From: Emcibacteraceae bacterium
GTDB lineage: Bacteria; Pseudomonadota; Alphaproteobacteria; Sphingomonadales; Emcibacteraceae
Direction of reading: 5' to 3'
Length of the DNA: 17,324 nucleotides
NCBI GenBank assembly: GCA_016763335.1
Contig: JAESUD010000072.1
Coordinates: 1-17,324 of the forward strand
A program made the translations under genes and the position numbers. Each line of letters opens with the position of its first letter. Within the stretch, counting starts at the first letter, position 1. Shown here piece after piece: positions 7,581-14,816 of the stretch. Under the pieces are notes generated by a model. The model worked only from the letters and a program-made list of their open reading frames with translations, was not told where the DNA came from and ran no database searches.

Positions 7581-8878
7581 CGCGCGTTGTCTCGCAATTT
7601 ATTCCAATATTCAAGGCGCTTGTTTATCTCTCTCTCGAAGCCTCTATTGACGGGTTTGTAATATTGTTCACGGCTTAAATCGTCGGGAAAATAATTCTGT
7701 CCTGAAAAACCATCTTTTGCATCGTGATCATATTGATAGTCTTTACCGTAGCCCATATCTTTCATCATTTTTGTCGGGGCATTTAAAATATGCATGGGCG
7801 GGCTAACCGACCCTGTTTCTTTCGCCCTTCGAAGTGCTGCTTTACCAGCCATATAAACAGCGTTTGATTTTGGCGCCGTCCCTAAATAAACAACCGCTTG
7901 AACGATTGCCAGATCACCTTCTGGCGAGCCAAGGAATTCATAGGCGTCCTTAGCAGCATTAGCCTGAATAATAGCCTGCGGATCAGCAAGGCCGATATCT
8001 TCCACTGCGAACCGCACAAGACGGCGTAATATATATAACGGATCTTCACCGCTGGCCAACATTCGGGCTGTCCAATATAATGCCGCATCCGTATCCGAGC
8101 CGCGCAATGATTTATGCAGAGCCGAAATTAAATTAAAATGTTCATCACCGCTTTTATCATATACAGGTGCGCGTTTTTGCAGTATCTGAACCAAACCGCT
8201 AGCATCCAGATCATCATCAATTTGAATGCCTAACAAAATTTCCGCCAAATTTAAAAGATATCGGCCATCACCATCCGCCATATTATAAAGCAAAATACGG
8301 GCTTCGGCGCTCAAAGGAAGTTTTTTATCTTCCAACGTTTCCGCACGTACGAGCAATTCTTCCATCGCATTATCATCAAGACGGTTTAATTTTAACACCT
8401 GCATCCGCGAAAGAAGTGCGGCATTGAGCTCAAAAGATGGATTTTCCGTTGTCGCACCAACCAGAACGATTGTCCCGTCCTCAACATAGGGAAGAAAGCC
8501 ATCTTGCTGCGAACGATTAAACCGGTGTATCTCATCAACAAAAAGCAGAGTGCCTTTTCCCGTGCGGCGTCTTTCCTTTGCAGCATCAAAACATTTTCGT
8601 AAATCAGCAACACCGGAAAACACAGCCGATATTTGTTCAAAATAAAGATCAATATCCTCAGCAAGCAACCTTGCCGTGGTGGTTTTTCCTGTGCCGGGCG
8701 GTCCCCAGAAAATCAGTGATGACAAATGGTTAGCTTTTAACATCCGGCCCAGCGTGCCTTCCGGTCCTGTTAAATGTTCTTGTCCGACAACATCGCAGAG
8801 TTTCTGTGGCCGCAGTCTGTCCGCTAGTGGCCTTGGTGCCCCATCTTCTAAACCTGCACTGGCGAAAAGATCACTCAT
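7577..8878 (-). CDS. rarA: Replication-associated recombination protein A (AAA+ ATPase, MgsA/WRNIP1 family)
   Basis: AAA+ ATPase acting at stalled or damaged replication forks, related to clamp-loader subunits. It has 433 residues. Walker A is GPPGTGKTT (about 59-67), Walker B LLFVDEIHRF (about 111-120), and the sensor-1 segment GATTENPSFEL starts at about 141. The arginine-finger-type LLSR lies at about 155-158. The C-terminal half is the helical tetramerisation region, ending in the conserved stretch with KDYQYDHDAKDGFSGQNYFP. The ATG at 8878 overlaps the TGA stop of the upstream protease gene as ATGA, so it is translated from the same message. At its 3' end the stop codon shares bases with the convergent cfa stop, leaving no room for a terminator between them. 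Confidence 0.95.
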   Translation of the reverse strand: MSDLFASAGLEDGAPRPLADRLRPQKLCDVVGQEHLTGPEGTLGRMLKANHLSSLIFWGPPGTGKTTTARLLAEDIDLYFEQISAVFSGVADLRKCFDAAKERRRTGKGTLLFVDEIHRFNRSQQDGFLPYVEDGTIVLVGATTENPSFELNAALLSRMQVLKLNRLDDNAMEELLVRAETLEDKKLPLSAEARILLYNMADGDGRYLLNLAEILLGIQIDDDLDASGLVQILQKRAPVYDKSGDEHFNLISALHKSLRGSDTDAALYWTARMLASGEDPLYILRRLVRFAVEDIGLADPQAIIQANAAKDAYEFLGSPEGDLAIVQAVVYLGTAPKSNAVYMAGKAALRRAKETGSVSPPMHILNAPTKMMKDMGYGKDYQYDHDAKDGFSGQNYFPDDLSREQYYKPVNRGFEREINKRLEYWNKLRDNAR

Positions 8879-10329
8879 TGACAGCGATAACTCCCTCTAC
8901 CGCGAGCCACACATTCGATTAAACGGCCGGAACGACGCACAGCAAAAGAAACATCATTGCCCGTATCATCAAGTATACCTTCAAGGTCTGCGACTGTATC
9001 AATGTCTCTATCATCAATATTATCGAATATATCACCGGTACGTAGTACATTTAACCTGCGTACAGGGCTTGATCGGTCAATATCCAGTATGATGACGCCT
9101 TTTTCAAAAATACTTAAGCCTAATTCTTCTGAAAATGCCGGTGATAAATTCCCAACTTCAATATTTTCAAAAATATTGTCGCCTTCAATTATTGTGATAT
9201 TTCTTAACGGTGTTTCCGGCACAATTTCAAGTTCTATAGTAACTTTTTTTCGGACGTCGCCGCTCGAAACATCTAAGGTTGTCTCGCCGCCAACTTTCCC
9301 AAGACCTATAAAATATCTTAAACCCTGAGTATCAAAAATTTCTTCACCGTCAATGGCCAGAATAACATCCCCCGGTTCAAGCCCCCCTCTATCTGCGGGA
9401 CTATCCGGGAAAACATTGTCCACAAGCACACCACCAGGTCTATCAAACCCAAGACTTTCAGCAATTTCAGATGAAACTGCCTGACCGGTAGCACCAAACC
9501 AAGGGCGCACAATTTTACCGTCCTTAAGAGCTGCCGTCAGCACAAAATCAACCATCTTAACCGGAATGGCAAAACCGATGCCATTTGATCCGCCACTACG
9601 GGAATAAATCGAGGTATTAATACCAACCAGTTTACCGTCCATTCCAACTAAAGCACCGCCACTATTACCCGGATTAACGGCTGCATCAGTTTGAATGAAA
9701 AATTGATAGTCATCATCACCAACCTGCGTTCGCGCCAATGCTGAAATAATACCACTTGTGACCGATTGGCCAACCCCAAACGGATTGCCAATTGCGAGGA
9801 CTATATCCCCGACTTCAACATTTTCATTGTCACTAAATTCCAATGTTTTTAGCGGCTCACCTGTCGGCTTAATGCGCAAAATAGCCAGATCACTACTTTT
9901 ATCCAGTAAAACAACTTCCGCTTCAAATTCACGTCGATCAGAAAGGGATACAGTAATTTCATCGGCCCCATCAATAACGTGATGATTGGTGACGATAATA
10001 CCTTCCTGCCTTACAATGACACCAGAACCAAGAGAGCGTTCGATACGTTCACGCGGTGCTGAGGAGCCGCCAAAAAAACGACTAAAAAATGGATCATTTA
10101 AAAAAGGCGATATACGTGTTCTAACTACTCTTTTTGTATAAATATTAACCACAGCGGGGGCCGCTTCTCGCACAATCGGTGCATAAGAAAGCTTTACCTC
10201 CAGGTCAGAAATTGGTACGCGTTTATTATTTTGCGCAACCGAATTTGACTGCATGGTGATGTTCATTAAAACCGTCACCAAAACCAATAGCGATATCAGG
10301 CCCAATCCGTATTTCAATATTTTTTTCAT
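8875..10329 (-). CDS. Do/DegP-type periplasmic serine endoprotease with two PDZ domains
   Basis: HtrA-family protease and chaperone for misfolded envelope proteins. From the start used here it has 484 residues. A positively charged N-terminus and hydrophobic segment (about 5-25) form a signal peptide or anchor; cleavage near SVA-Q is possible. The trypsin-like domain has H117 (TNHHVI), D147 (SSDLAI) and S223 (GNSGGAL). Two PDZ domains follow, at about 265-350 and 385-475. The only two cysteines, C473 and C483, lie at the extreme C-terminus. An in-frame ATG two codons earlier (10335) exists, but TTGGA sits 6 bases before the 10329 ATG and overlaps too closely for the earlier one. The stop overlaps the rarA start. 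A 94-100 base AT-rich gap separates it from fba. DegP versus DegQ naming cannot be resolved. Confidence 0.93.
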   Translation of the reverse strand: MKKILKYGLGLISLLVLVTVLMNITMQSNSVAQNNKRVPISDLEVKLSYAPIVREAAPAVVNIYTKRVVRTRISPFLNDPFFSRFFGGSSAPRERIERSLGSGVIVRQEGIIVTNHHVIDGADEITVSLSDRREFEAEVVLLDKSSDLAILRIKPTGEPLKTLEFSDNENVEVGDIVLAIGNPFGVGQSVTSGIISALARTQVGDDDYQFFIQTDAAVNPGNSGGALVGMDGKLVGINTSIYSRSGGSNGIGFAIPVKMVDFVLTAALKDGKIVRPWFGATGQAVSSEIAESLGFDRPGGVLVDNVFPDSPADRGGLEPGDVILAIDGEEIFDTQGLRYFIGLGKVGGETTLDVSSGDVRKKVTIELEIVPETPLRNITIIEGDNIFENIEVGNLSPAFSEELGLSIFEKGVIILDIDRSSPVRRLNVLRTGDIFDNIDDRDIDTVADLEGILDDTGNDVSFAVRRSGRLIECVARGRGSYRCQ

Positions 10330-10429
10330 AATCATTCCAATAAATAATTAATCTCAACAATTATTAATAAATATAATACGTGGCAGAATTAAGTATCCTG
10401 TTATATGAACTGCCGATTTAAAATTTATA

Positions 10430-11497
10430 TTATTTTGCCAATGATCTGCCAGCGGAACCAAGGTCTTCAAATGCTTCATCAAGGCGAGCAATGAATGAAA
10501 GTTCGCCGGCACGAAGCCATTTACGCGGATCATAAAATTTCTTTTGCGGCGTGCCGTCATCCGGATCAATTTGATACTTAAAGGCTTGCGCGTGCTCTTC
10601 AACATATTTACCAACGCCATTTGCAAACGCAAACTGCGTATCCGTGTCAATATTCATTTTAAACACACCATATGAAATAGCCTCGGAAATTTTACTTTTT
10701 TCTGAACCAGAACCACCATGAAACACCAAATTTAGCGGGTTATTTGCTGTATTATGAGTTTGGTTAACAAGTGCCTGACTATTCTTTAGAATTTCAGGAC
10801 GAAGTTGAACATTACCGGGTTTATAAACCCCGTGAACATTACCAAATGATGCTGCTACAGAAAAGTGACCTATTGGTGTAAGAAGGTCATAAGCTTTAAG
10901 CACATCTTCTGGCTGGGTATATAAATGCGAGCTATCCGCACCTTCTTCAAGGTCATGTCCAACACCATCTTCTTCGCCGCCAGTAATGCCGAGCTCTATT
11001 TCAAGGCTCATTTCCATTTTGGCCATACGTTCAAGCATACGGGCACATTCGTTAAGGTTATCATCAATATCTTCTTCAGACAGATCAAGCATGTGAGAGC
11101 TATAAAGTGCTTTACCGTTTTCTTTATAATAAGCTTCCGAATGATCAACCAAGGCATCGATCCACGGCACAAGTTTTCTATTGGCATGATCCGTATGAAG
11201 TACAGCGCAAATTCCGTAATGTTCGGCCAGCAAATGAACATGCTGTGCCGCAGATACCGCACCGAGCACTTTTGCCTTAAACGCATCTTCCATTCCGGCG
11301 CCGGCATAAAACTGAGTGCCGCCATTGGAAAACTGGATAATAACATCACTGTTATTTTTAGCCGCAGCTTCCATCACCGCATTGACACTATCCGTTCCCA
11401 CACAGTTCACAGCCGCAAGCGCATATCCGCCGTCCTTACATGCATTAACAAGCTCAATATAATCTTCGCCGCATACCACGCCCGGTTTAAGTGCCAT
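10430..11497 (-). CDS. fbaA: Class II fructose-bisphosphate aldolase (FbaA type, zinc-dependent)
   Basis: Cytoplasmic enzyme of glycolysis/gluconeogenesis that reversibly cleaves fructose-1,6-bisphosphate into dihydroxyacetone phosphate and glyceraldehyde-3-phosphate. The 355-residue length fits the FbaA (class IIA) branch. The block LHTDHANRKLVPWID holds catalytic D103 and zinc ligand H104. E168 lies in LEIELGITGGEEDG, H222 in NVHGVYKPGN, and H260 in LVFHGGSGS; these match the E. coli D109, H110, E174, H226 and H264 set. The phosphate-binding NIDTDTQ segment follows. The ATG at 11497 has GAAGGA about 7 bases upstream. It lies after the rplQ terminator with its own candidate promoter, so it is likely a separate transcription unit that may read into the protease gene, since no terminator was seen in the gap. 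Confidence 0.95.
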   Translation of the reverse strand: MALKPGVVCGEDYIELVNACKDGGYALAAVNCVGTDSVNAVMEAAAKNNSDVIIQFSNGGTQFYAGAGMEDAFKAKVLGAVSAAQHVHLLAEHYGICAVLHTDHANRKLVPWIDALVDHSEAYYKENGKALYSSHMLDLSEEDIDDNLNECARMLERMAKMEMSLEIELGITGGEEDGVGHDLEEGADSSHLYTQPEDVLKAYDLLTPIGHFSVAASFGNVHGVYKPGNVQLRPEILKNSQALVNQTHNTANNPLNLVFHGGSGSEKSKISEAISYGVFKMNIDTDTQFAFANGVGKYVEEHAQAFKYQIDPDDGTPQKKFYDPRKWLRAGELSFIARLDEAFEDLGSAGRSLAK

Positions 11498-11539
11498 TTT
11501 ATTTTCCTTCTGAAATTGATCTATTTTTATTGATAATTA

Positions 11540-11568
11540 TTTATAGAATTATATGGATGTTGCCGCAA
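11540..11568 (-). promoter_or_regulatory. Candidate sigma70-type promoter for fbaA
   Basis: On the minus strand TTGCGG (11563-11568) and TATAAA (11540-11545) are separated by exactly 17 bases, and lie 43-71 bases before the fbaA ATG. They are between the rplQ terminator and the gene, where a promoter is needed. An overlapping TATAAT just upstream lacks a good -35 partner. Confidence 0.5.
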
Positions 11569-11601
11569 GGATTAGCGACAAATTACATAAAACATTCACA
11601 T

Positions 11602-11630
11602 AAAAAAAGCAGCCCATGAGGACTGCTTTT
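11602..11630 (-). terminator. Rho-independent terminator after rplQ (end of alpha operon)
   Basis: Read on the minus strand, AAAAGCAGTCC pairs with GGGCTGCTTTT (one T-G wobble) around a TCAT loop, and the second arm runs into seven T's. The 11-pair stem begins 27 bases after the rplQ stop. The A-run on the other arm means it could also work weakly in the opposite direction, but no plus-strand gene approaches it. Confidence 0.92.
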
Positions 11631-11656
11631 CTTAATTCGTTATAAACACAAGCTTG

Positions 11657-12091
11657 TTACGCTACAGCTTCTACTTCTTCTTCAATCTCGGCGAAGTTCG
11701 GACCACTGTCTAGGCCTTTTGCACTTTCGTCGCGGTCAACAAGTTCAATAACCGCAACCGGTGCAGCGTCACCATGACGAAAACCAGCTTTAAGAACACG
11801 GATGTAACCACCACTGCGTTCTTTATAACGTTCAGCAAGGACGTCGAACAATTTTTTCACGACTTCCTTATCAGACGCAGGAAGTTTTGAAATTGCCTGA
11901 CGGCGTGCGTGTAGTGAACCGCGTTTTCCGAGAGTAATTAAACGTTCGACGATAGGACGAAGTTCTTTTGCTTTTGGAAGCGTTGTAATAATTTGTTCAT
12001 GCTTCAATAATGCTGAAGCCATGTTTGAGAACATCGCTTTGCGATGACTACTTGTTTTGTTAAGCTTACGCCCAGCTTTGCGATGGCGCAT
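11657..12091 (-). CDS. rplQ: 50S ribosomal protein L17
   Basis: Large-subunit ribosomal protein near the polypeptide exit region. It has 144 residues. The first 115 or so are the conserved L17 fold, starting [20 protein letters not shown] with [20 protein letters not shown] in the middle and [17 protein letters not shown] near the end of the core. An acidic tail of about 25 residues (ending [10 protein letters not shown]) extends it, as often seen in alphaproteobacteria. AAGGAG lies about 8 bases before the ATG. It is the last gene of the alpha operon: 45 bases after rpoA, followed by a strong terminator. Confidence 0.98.
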   Translation of the reverse strand: MRHRKAGRKLNKTSSHRKAMFSNMASALLKHEQIITTLPKAKELRPIVERLITLGKRGSLHARRQAISKLPASDKEVVKKLFDVLAERYKERSGGYIRVLKAGFRHGDAAPVAVIELVDRDESAKGLDSGPNFAEIEEEVEAVA

Positions 12092-12109
12092 GGTCTTTAC
12101 TCCTTGAGG

Positions 12110-12129
12110 GGGTATCCGTTATCGGACCC
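12110..12129 (-). promoter_or_regulatory. GC-rich hairpin in the rpoA-rplQ gap
   Basis: On the transcript strand GGG-TCCG pairs with CGGA-CCC around an ATAA loop, with a 2-base TA bulge on the 3' side, giving seven mostly G-C pairs. It occupies about half of the 45-base gap and ends a few bases before the rplQ Shine-Dalgarno. It has no U-run, so it is not a terminator. A role in processing or in tuning rplQ translation is inference. Confidence 0.45.
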
Positions 12130-12136
12130 GATCCCA

Positions 12137-13162
12137 TTAATTAAATTCTTGTTCTAACTTCTTTACAAGCTCTTCAATATTCTCTGGTGGCCATCCTGGA
12201 TTTTCCATACCAAGACGAAGCCCCATTGAGGAAAGAACTTCTTTAATTTCATTCAGTGATTTACGACCAAAGTTTGGTGTACGAAGCATTTCTGCCTCTG
12301 TCTTACGAACTAAATCACCGATATAAACAATATTGTCATTCTTCAGACAGTTTGCTGAACGAACGCTAAGTTCAAGCTCATCAACACGGCGAAGAAGGTT
12401 ACGGTTAAATTCAGGCTCATCTGATTCTTTATCAGCAGCCAAATCTTCAGGCTCTTCAAAGTTGATAAACGTTTGTAGTTGATCCTGTAAAATACGTGCA
12501 GAAAATGCGATAGCATCTTCCGGTGTCACAGTACCGTCAGTTTCAATATCCATAGTGAGTTTATCATAATCGAGAATTTGACCTTCACGAGTGTTATCCA
12601 CTTTATAGCTAACACGCGTTACCGGGCTAAACAGACTATCAACAGGAATAAGACCAATTGGTGCATCGTCAGCGCGGTTTTTAACGGCGGCAACATAGCC
12701 CTTACCCGTATCAACGGTAAGTTCCATACGCAGATCAGCACCATCATCAAGGTTACAGATCACAAGACCAGGATTATGAATATTAACACCTGTTATTTCT
12801 TCAATCTGAGCGGCGGTTACTTCACCGGGGCCAGTAGCATGTAGCGCAAGGCGACGTGGTCCTTCAATTTCACCTTCAATACTAACAGCAAGCTTTTTGA
12901 TGTTAAGGATAATATCCGTTACATCTTCGCGTACGCCAGTGATTGATGAAAATTCATGAAGCACATTATCAATTTGCACTGAAGTTACAGCAGCACCTTG
13001 TAGTGATGAAAGCAAAACACGACGTAGTGCATTACCAAGGGTCATACCAAATCCGCGTTCAAGCGGTTCAGCAACAACTCTTGCTTTTCTACGTTCAGAA
13101 CCCTTTTGAGTAATTTCAAGGGTTGTTGGTTTTATTAGCTCTTGCCAATTTGTTTGGATCAC
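12137..13162 (-). CDS. rpoA: DNA-directed RNA polymerase subunit alpha (GTG start)
   Basis: Alpha subunit, which nucleates RNA polymerase assembly and contacts UP elements and activators through its C-terminal domain. I place the start at GTG 13162, giving 341 residues beginning (V/M)[11 protein letters not shown], the usual alphaproteobacterial N-terminus. AAGGA lies 7 bases upstream. The ATG at 13213 would add 17 residues that do not resemble the family and lacks this SD. The N-terminal assembly/dimer domain covers about 1-235, with [17 protein letters not shown] at about 38-54. An acidic linker covers about 236-255. The C-terminal domain has LSVRSANCL with R268 matching DNA-contacting E. 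coli R265, and [12 protein letters not shown]. It lies between rpsK and rplQ; no rpsD intervenes, unlike in enterobacteria. Confidence 0.98.
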   Translation of the reverse strand: MIQTNWQELIKPTTLEITQKGSERRKARVVAEPLERGFGMTLGNALRRVLLSSLQGAAVTSVQIDNVLHEFSSITGVREDVTDIILNIKKLAVSIEGEIEGPRRLALHATGPGEVTAAQIEEITGVNIHNPGLVICNLDDGADLRMELTVDTGKGYVAAVKNRADDAPIGLIPVDSLFSPVTRVSYKVDNTREGQILDYDKLTMDIETDGTVTPEDAIAFSARILQDQLQTFINFEEPEDLAADKESDEPEFNRNLLRRVDELELSVRSANCLKNDNIVYIGDLVRKTEAEMLRTPNFGRKSLNEIKEVLSSMGLRLGMENPGWPPENIEELVKKLEQEFN

Positions 13163-13201
13163 GGTTAAATCCTTATCTATATAGGTCAGGCTTAAAATAA
13201 A

Positions 13202-13234
13202 TAACGCATCCATCCCGTAAGATGGAATACGTTA
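13202..13234 (-). promoter_or_regulatory. Hairpin in the rpsK-rpoA gap
   Basis: TAACG pairs with CGTTA and TCCATC with GATGGA around a 6-base loop, with a small internal loop (2 versus 3 bases). The structure begins 7 bases after the rpsK stop and lies upstream of the rpoA GTG and its SD. It has no run of T's downstream on the minus strand. It could be an RNA-processing or stability element; function is not established. Confidence 0.4.
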
Positions 13235-13241
13235 CAATTAT

Positions 13242-13628
13242 TTATACTCTACGGCGTTTCGGCGCACGACATCCATTATGTGGGATAGGCGTAACATCAC
13301 GAATCGATGTAATAGTAATTCCAAGTGCCATTAATGCACGCAAAGCTGATTCGCGACCAGAACCTGGTCCCTTCACTTCAACTTCAAGTGTTTTAATGCC
13401 ATGTTCCATTGCTTTCTTACCAGCATCTTCACCAGCCATCTGTGCAGCATATGGTGTTGATTTACGTGAACCTTTAAAGCCCACTGCGCCAGCCGTTGAC
13501 CAGGCAATAGTATTTCCCTGAACATCAGCAATAGTAATAATAGTATTGTTAAATGTGCTATTCACATGCGCAACACCGTTTGTAATGTTTTTGCGTTCTT
13601 TACGCTTAACTTTTTTCTCAATAGCCAT
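13242..13628 (-). CDS. rpsK: 30S ribosomal protein S11
   Basis: Small-subunit platform protein near the 3' end of 16S rRNA and the E site. It has 128 residues, the family norm. A basic N-terminus (about 1-14) precedes the S11 core with [16 protein letters not shown], the block [20 protein letters not shown], and [15 protein letters not shown]. It closes with [20 protein letters not shown], the diagnostic C-terminal tail. It starts 10 bases after rpsM, with GGG about 7 bases before the ATG. A 79-base gap to the rpoA GTG on its 3' side contains a hairpin. Confidence 0.98.
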   Translation of the reverse strand: MAIEKKVKRKERKNITNGVAHVNSTFNNTIITIADVQGNTIAWSTAGAVGFKGSRKSTPYAAQMAGEDAGKKAMEHGIKTLEVEVKGPGSGRESALRALMALGITITSIRDVTPIPHNGCRAPKRRRV

Positions 13629-13638
13629 CGTTCAACCC

Positions 13639-14007
13639 TTATCCTTTCTTACCAGCAATGGCAACGCGCTTACCCTTACGGGTACGTGCATTAGTGCTGG
13701 TACGTTGACCACGAACTGGTAGTCTCTTACGATGGCGTAAGCCACGGTATGTACCAAGGTCAAGTAAACGTTTGATGTTCATAGCAACATCACGACGGCG
13801 GTCACCTTCAACCATGTAATCAGCATCTATAGTTTCACGGATTTTAATCACTTCCGCATCACTAAGTTCGCTTACACGTTTCTCAGGTGTAATGCCATTT
13901 TTTTCACAAATATCTTTCGCAGATGTAAGCCCAATCCCATGGATATAGGTTAATGCGATTTGCACCCTTTTAGCGGTGGGTATATTAACGCCAGAAATAC
14001 GCGCCAC
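13639..14007 (-). CDS. rpsM: 30S ribosomal protein S13 (GTG start)
   Basis: Small-subunit head protein that contacts the large subunit and the P-site tRNA. It has 122 residues. It begins [19 protein letters not shown], carries the helix-hairpin-helix-like [16 protein letters not shown], and ends in the basic tail with [15 protein letters not shown] and [14 protein letters not shown]. The start codon is GTG (13999-14007 reads GTG GCG CGT on the minus strand), with GGAG 8 bases upstream. No ATG sits nearby upstream in frame with SD support. It is the first gene of the alpha operon, behind a strong promoter at 14086-14113, with an approximately 70-base leader. Confidence 0.98.
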   Translation of the reverse strand: MARISGVNIPTAKRVQIALTYIHGIGLTSAKDICEKNGITPEKRVSELSDAEVIKIRETIDADYMVEGDRRRDVAMNIKRLLDLGTYRGLRHRKRLPVRGQRTSTNARTRKGKRVAIAGKKG

Positions 14008-14025
14008 GATCGTTTCTCCCGATCT
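14008..14025 (-). promoter_or_regulatory. rpsM ribosome-binding site inside a small hairpin loop
   Basis: On the transcript strand GATCG pairs with CGATC, and the loop between them is GGAGAAA, the Shine-Dalgarno of rpsM. The 3' arm directly abuts the GTG start codon. A 5-pair stem is weak, but exposing the SD in a loop next to the start codon could make initiation sensitive to a bound protein. The structure is visible; the regulatory meaning is inference. Confidence 0.45.
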
Positions 14026-14053
14026 AAAAATTCAAACTGTTTAGCAAAATCCA

Positions 14054-14071
14054 TCATGCAAAGAAGCATGA
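14054..14071 (-). promoter_or_regulatory. Leader hairpin upstream of rpsM
   Basis: TCATGC and GCATGA are exact reverse complements around a 6-base loop. They lie in the predicted 5' leader of the alpha operon, about 10 bases after the likely transcription start. The hairpin could stabilise the 5' end of the message or form part of a ribosomal-protein-binding leader. Confidence 0.45.
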
Positions 14072-14085
14072 CATGAAGTTGCGCG

Positions 14086-14113
14086 ATTATAGGTATTAAG
14101 AACACTTAGTCAA
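14086..14113 (-). promoter_or_regulatory. Strong sigma70-type promoter of the alpha operon (rpsM-rpsK-rpoA-rplQ)
   Basis: On the minus strand TTGACT (14108-14113) and a perfect TATAAT (14086-14091) are separated by 16 bases. This is the best promoter match in the window. It lies in the 155-base gap after adk, with the predicted start near 14079 and a leader of about 70 bases before the rpsM GTG. The alpha operon can thus be transcribed independently of the spc operon upstream. Confidence 0.85.
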
Positions 14114-14117
14114 CCTC

Positions 14118-14150
14118 TGAAGAAAAGCTTTTTAAAAAAACTTTTTTTCA
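14118..14150 (-). promoter_or_regulatory. A/T-tract region upstream of the alpha-operon promoter, UP-element-like
   Basis: Runs of A and T (including a seven-A and a seven-T block on the transcript strand) fill roughly -39 to -71 relative to the predicted start, the place where UP elements bind the RNA polymerase alpha C-terminal domain. The same tract can be drawn as a weak all-A/T hairpin after adk, so a leaky terminator is the alternative reading. Confidence 0.5.
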
Positions 14151-14162
14151 TAGATACAAGGC

Positions 14163-14816
14163 TTATGCTAACGCACCTAATACATCTTTTATTTGGGCAC
14201 TGACATCATCGATATCAGCCATCCCATCTATCATTTTCAAGATACCCTTTGCTTCATAATAAGGAAGTAAAGGTGCAGTTTGAGCATGATAGGATTCCAG
14301 ACGTGATGACACGGTTTCCCGATTATCATCTGCCCGGCGTTTGAAATTCGTAGACCCACAGTTGTCGCAGACGCCATCAACTTTGGGCTTAAGGTTCTCA
14401 TCATGATATCCCTGATTACAATTGCCGCAATTATAGCGGCCAATAATCCGGTTCACGAGCGCTCCATCATCTACCTTCATTTCGATAACGACATCGAGTT
14501 TTAAAGATTTATGATCAAGCATATTATCTAAGGCTTCCGCCTGTGCAACGGTCCGTGGGAAGCCATCAAGCAGGAAACCTTCCCTGCAATCATCTTCTTC
14601 AATACGGTCCGCGATAATTCCTACAACGATTTCATCGGTCACGAGCTTGCCCGCTTCCATGAAATCTTTGGCTTGTTTGCCAACTTCAGTACCTGCTGCC
14701 ACGGCTGCCCTGAGCATATCTCCTGTAGAGAGTTGCACGAGGCCTTGAGCGGCTTCAATTTTTTGGGCTTGTGTCCCTTTTCCCGCCCCTGGCGGTCCAA
14801 GTAAAATGATAATCAT
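14163..14816 (-). CDS. adk: Adenylate kinase, long form with Cys4 zinc LID
   Basis: Catalyses ATP + AMP = 2 ADP in the cytoplasm, balancing adenine nucleotides. It has 217 residues. The P-loop is GPPGAGKGT (7-15), the AMP-binding region includes [10 protein letters not shown] (about 29-38), and DGFPRT lies at about 84-89. The LID domain carries two CxxC pairs, C130/C133 and C150/C153, the typical structural zinc site of long adenylate kinases. [14 protein letters not shown] then supplies the catalytic arginines. The ATG overlaps the TGA stop of secY as ATGA, so translation is coupled; secY-adk adjacency is widely conserved. It is the last gene of the spc operon here and precedes the alpha-operon promoter. 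Confidence 0.97.
   Translation of the reverse strand: MIIILLGPPGAGKGTQAQKIEAAQGLVQLSTGDMLRAAVAAGTEVGKQAKDFMEAGKLVTDEIVVGIIADRIEEDDCREGFLLDGFPRTVAQAEALDNMLDHKSLKLDVVIEMKVDDGALVNRIIGRYNCGNCNQGYHDENLKPKVDGVCDNCGSTNFKRRADDNRETVSSRLESYHAQTAPLLPYYEAKGILKMIDGMADIDDVSAQIKDVLGALA

Noticed and set aside
8676..9092. 138-codon plus-strand open frame across the rarA start and the protease 3' end
   Set aside because: It is fully antisense to two well-supported genes and has no domain. Its Pro/Gly-rich start is the reverse of the RarA P-loop region.
10381..10417. GGCAG...CTGCC inverted repeat between fbaA and the protease gene as a terminator
   Set aside because: The arms are only 5 bases with a loop of more than 20 bases and no U-run; the match is likely chance.
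10354..10650. 98-codon minus-strand open frame overlapping the end of fbaA and the gap to the protease
   Set aside because: Most of it is out of frame within fbaA. The remaining AT-rich stretch encodes no recognisable protein and has no convincing Shine-Dalgarno.
10925..11533. 202-codon open frame on the plus strand, antisense to fbaA
   Set aside because: It mirrors a strongly conserved aldolase gene, has no recognisable domain, and shows the His/Phe/Ile-rich composition of a shadow frame.
14118..14150. A/T-rich hairpin after adk as a terminator of the spc operon
   Set aside because: The possible stem has almost no G-C pairs and a mismatch. Its position directly upstream of the -35 fits an UP element better, though a leaky terminator is not excluded.
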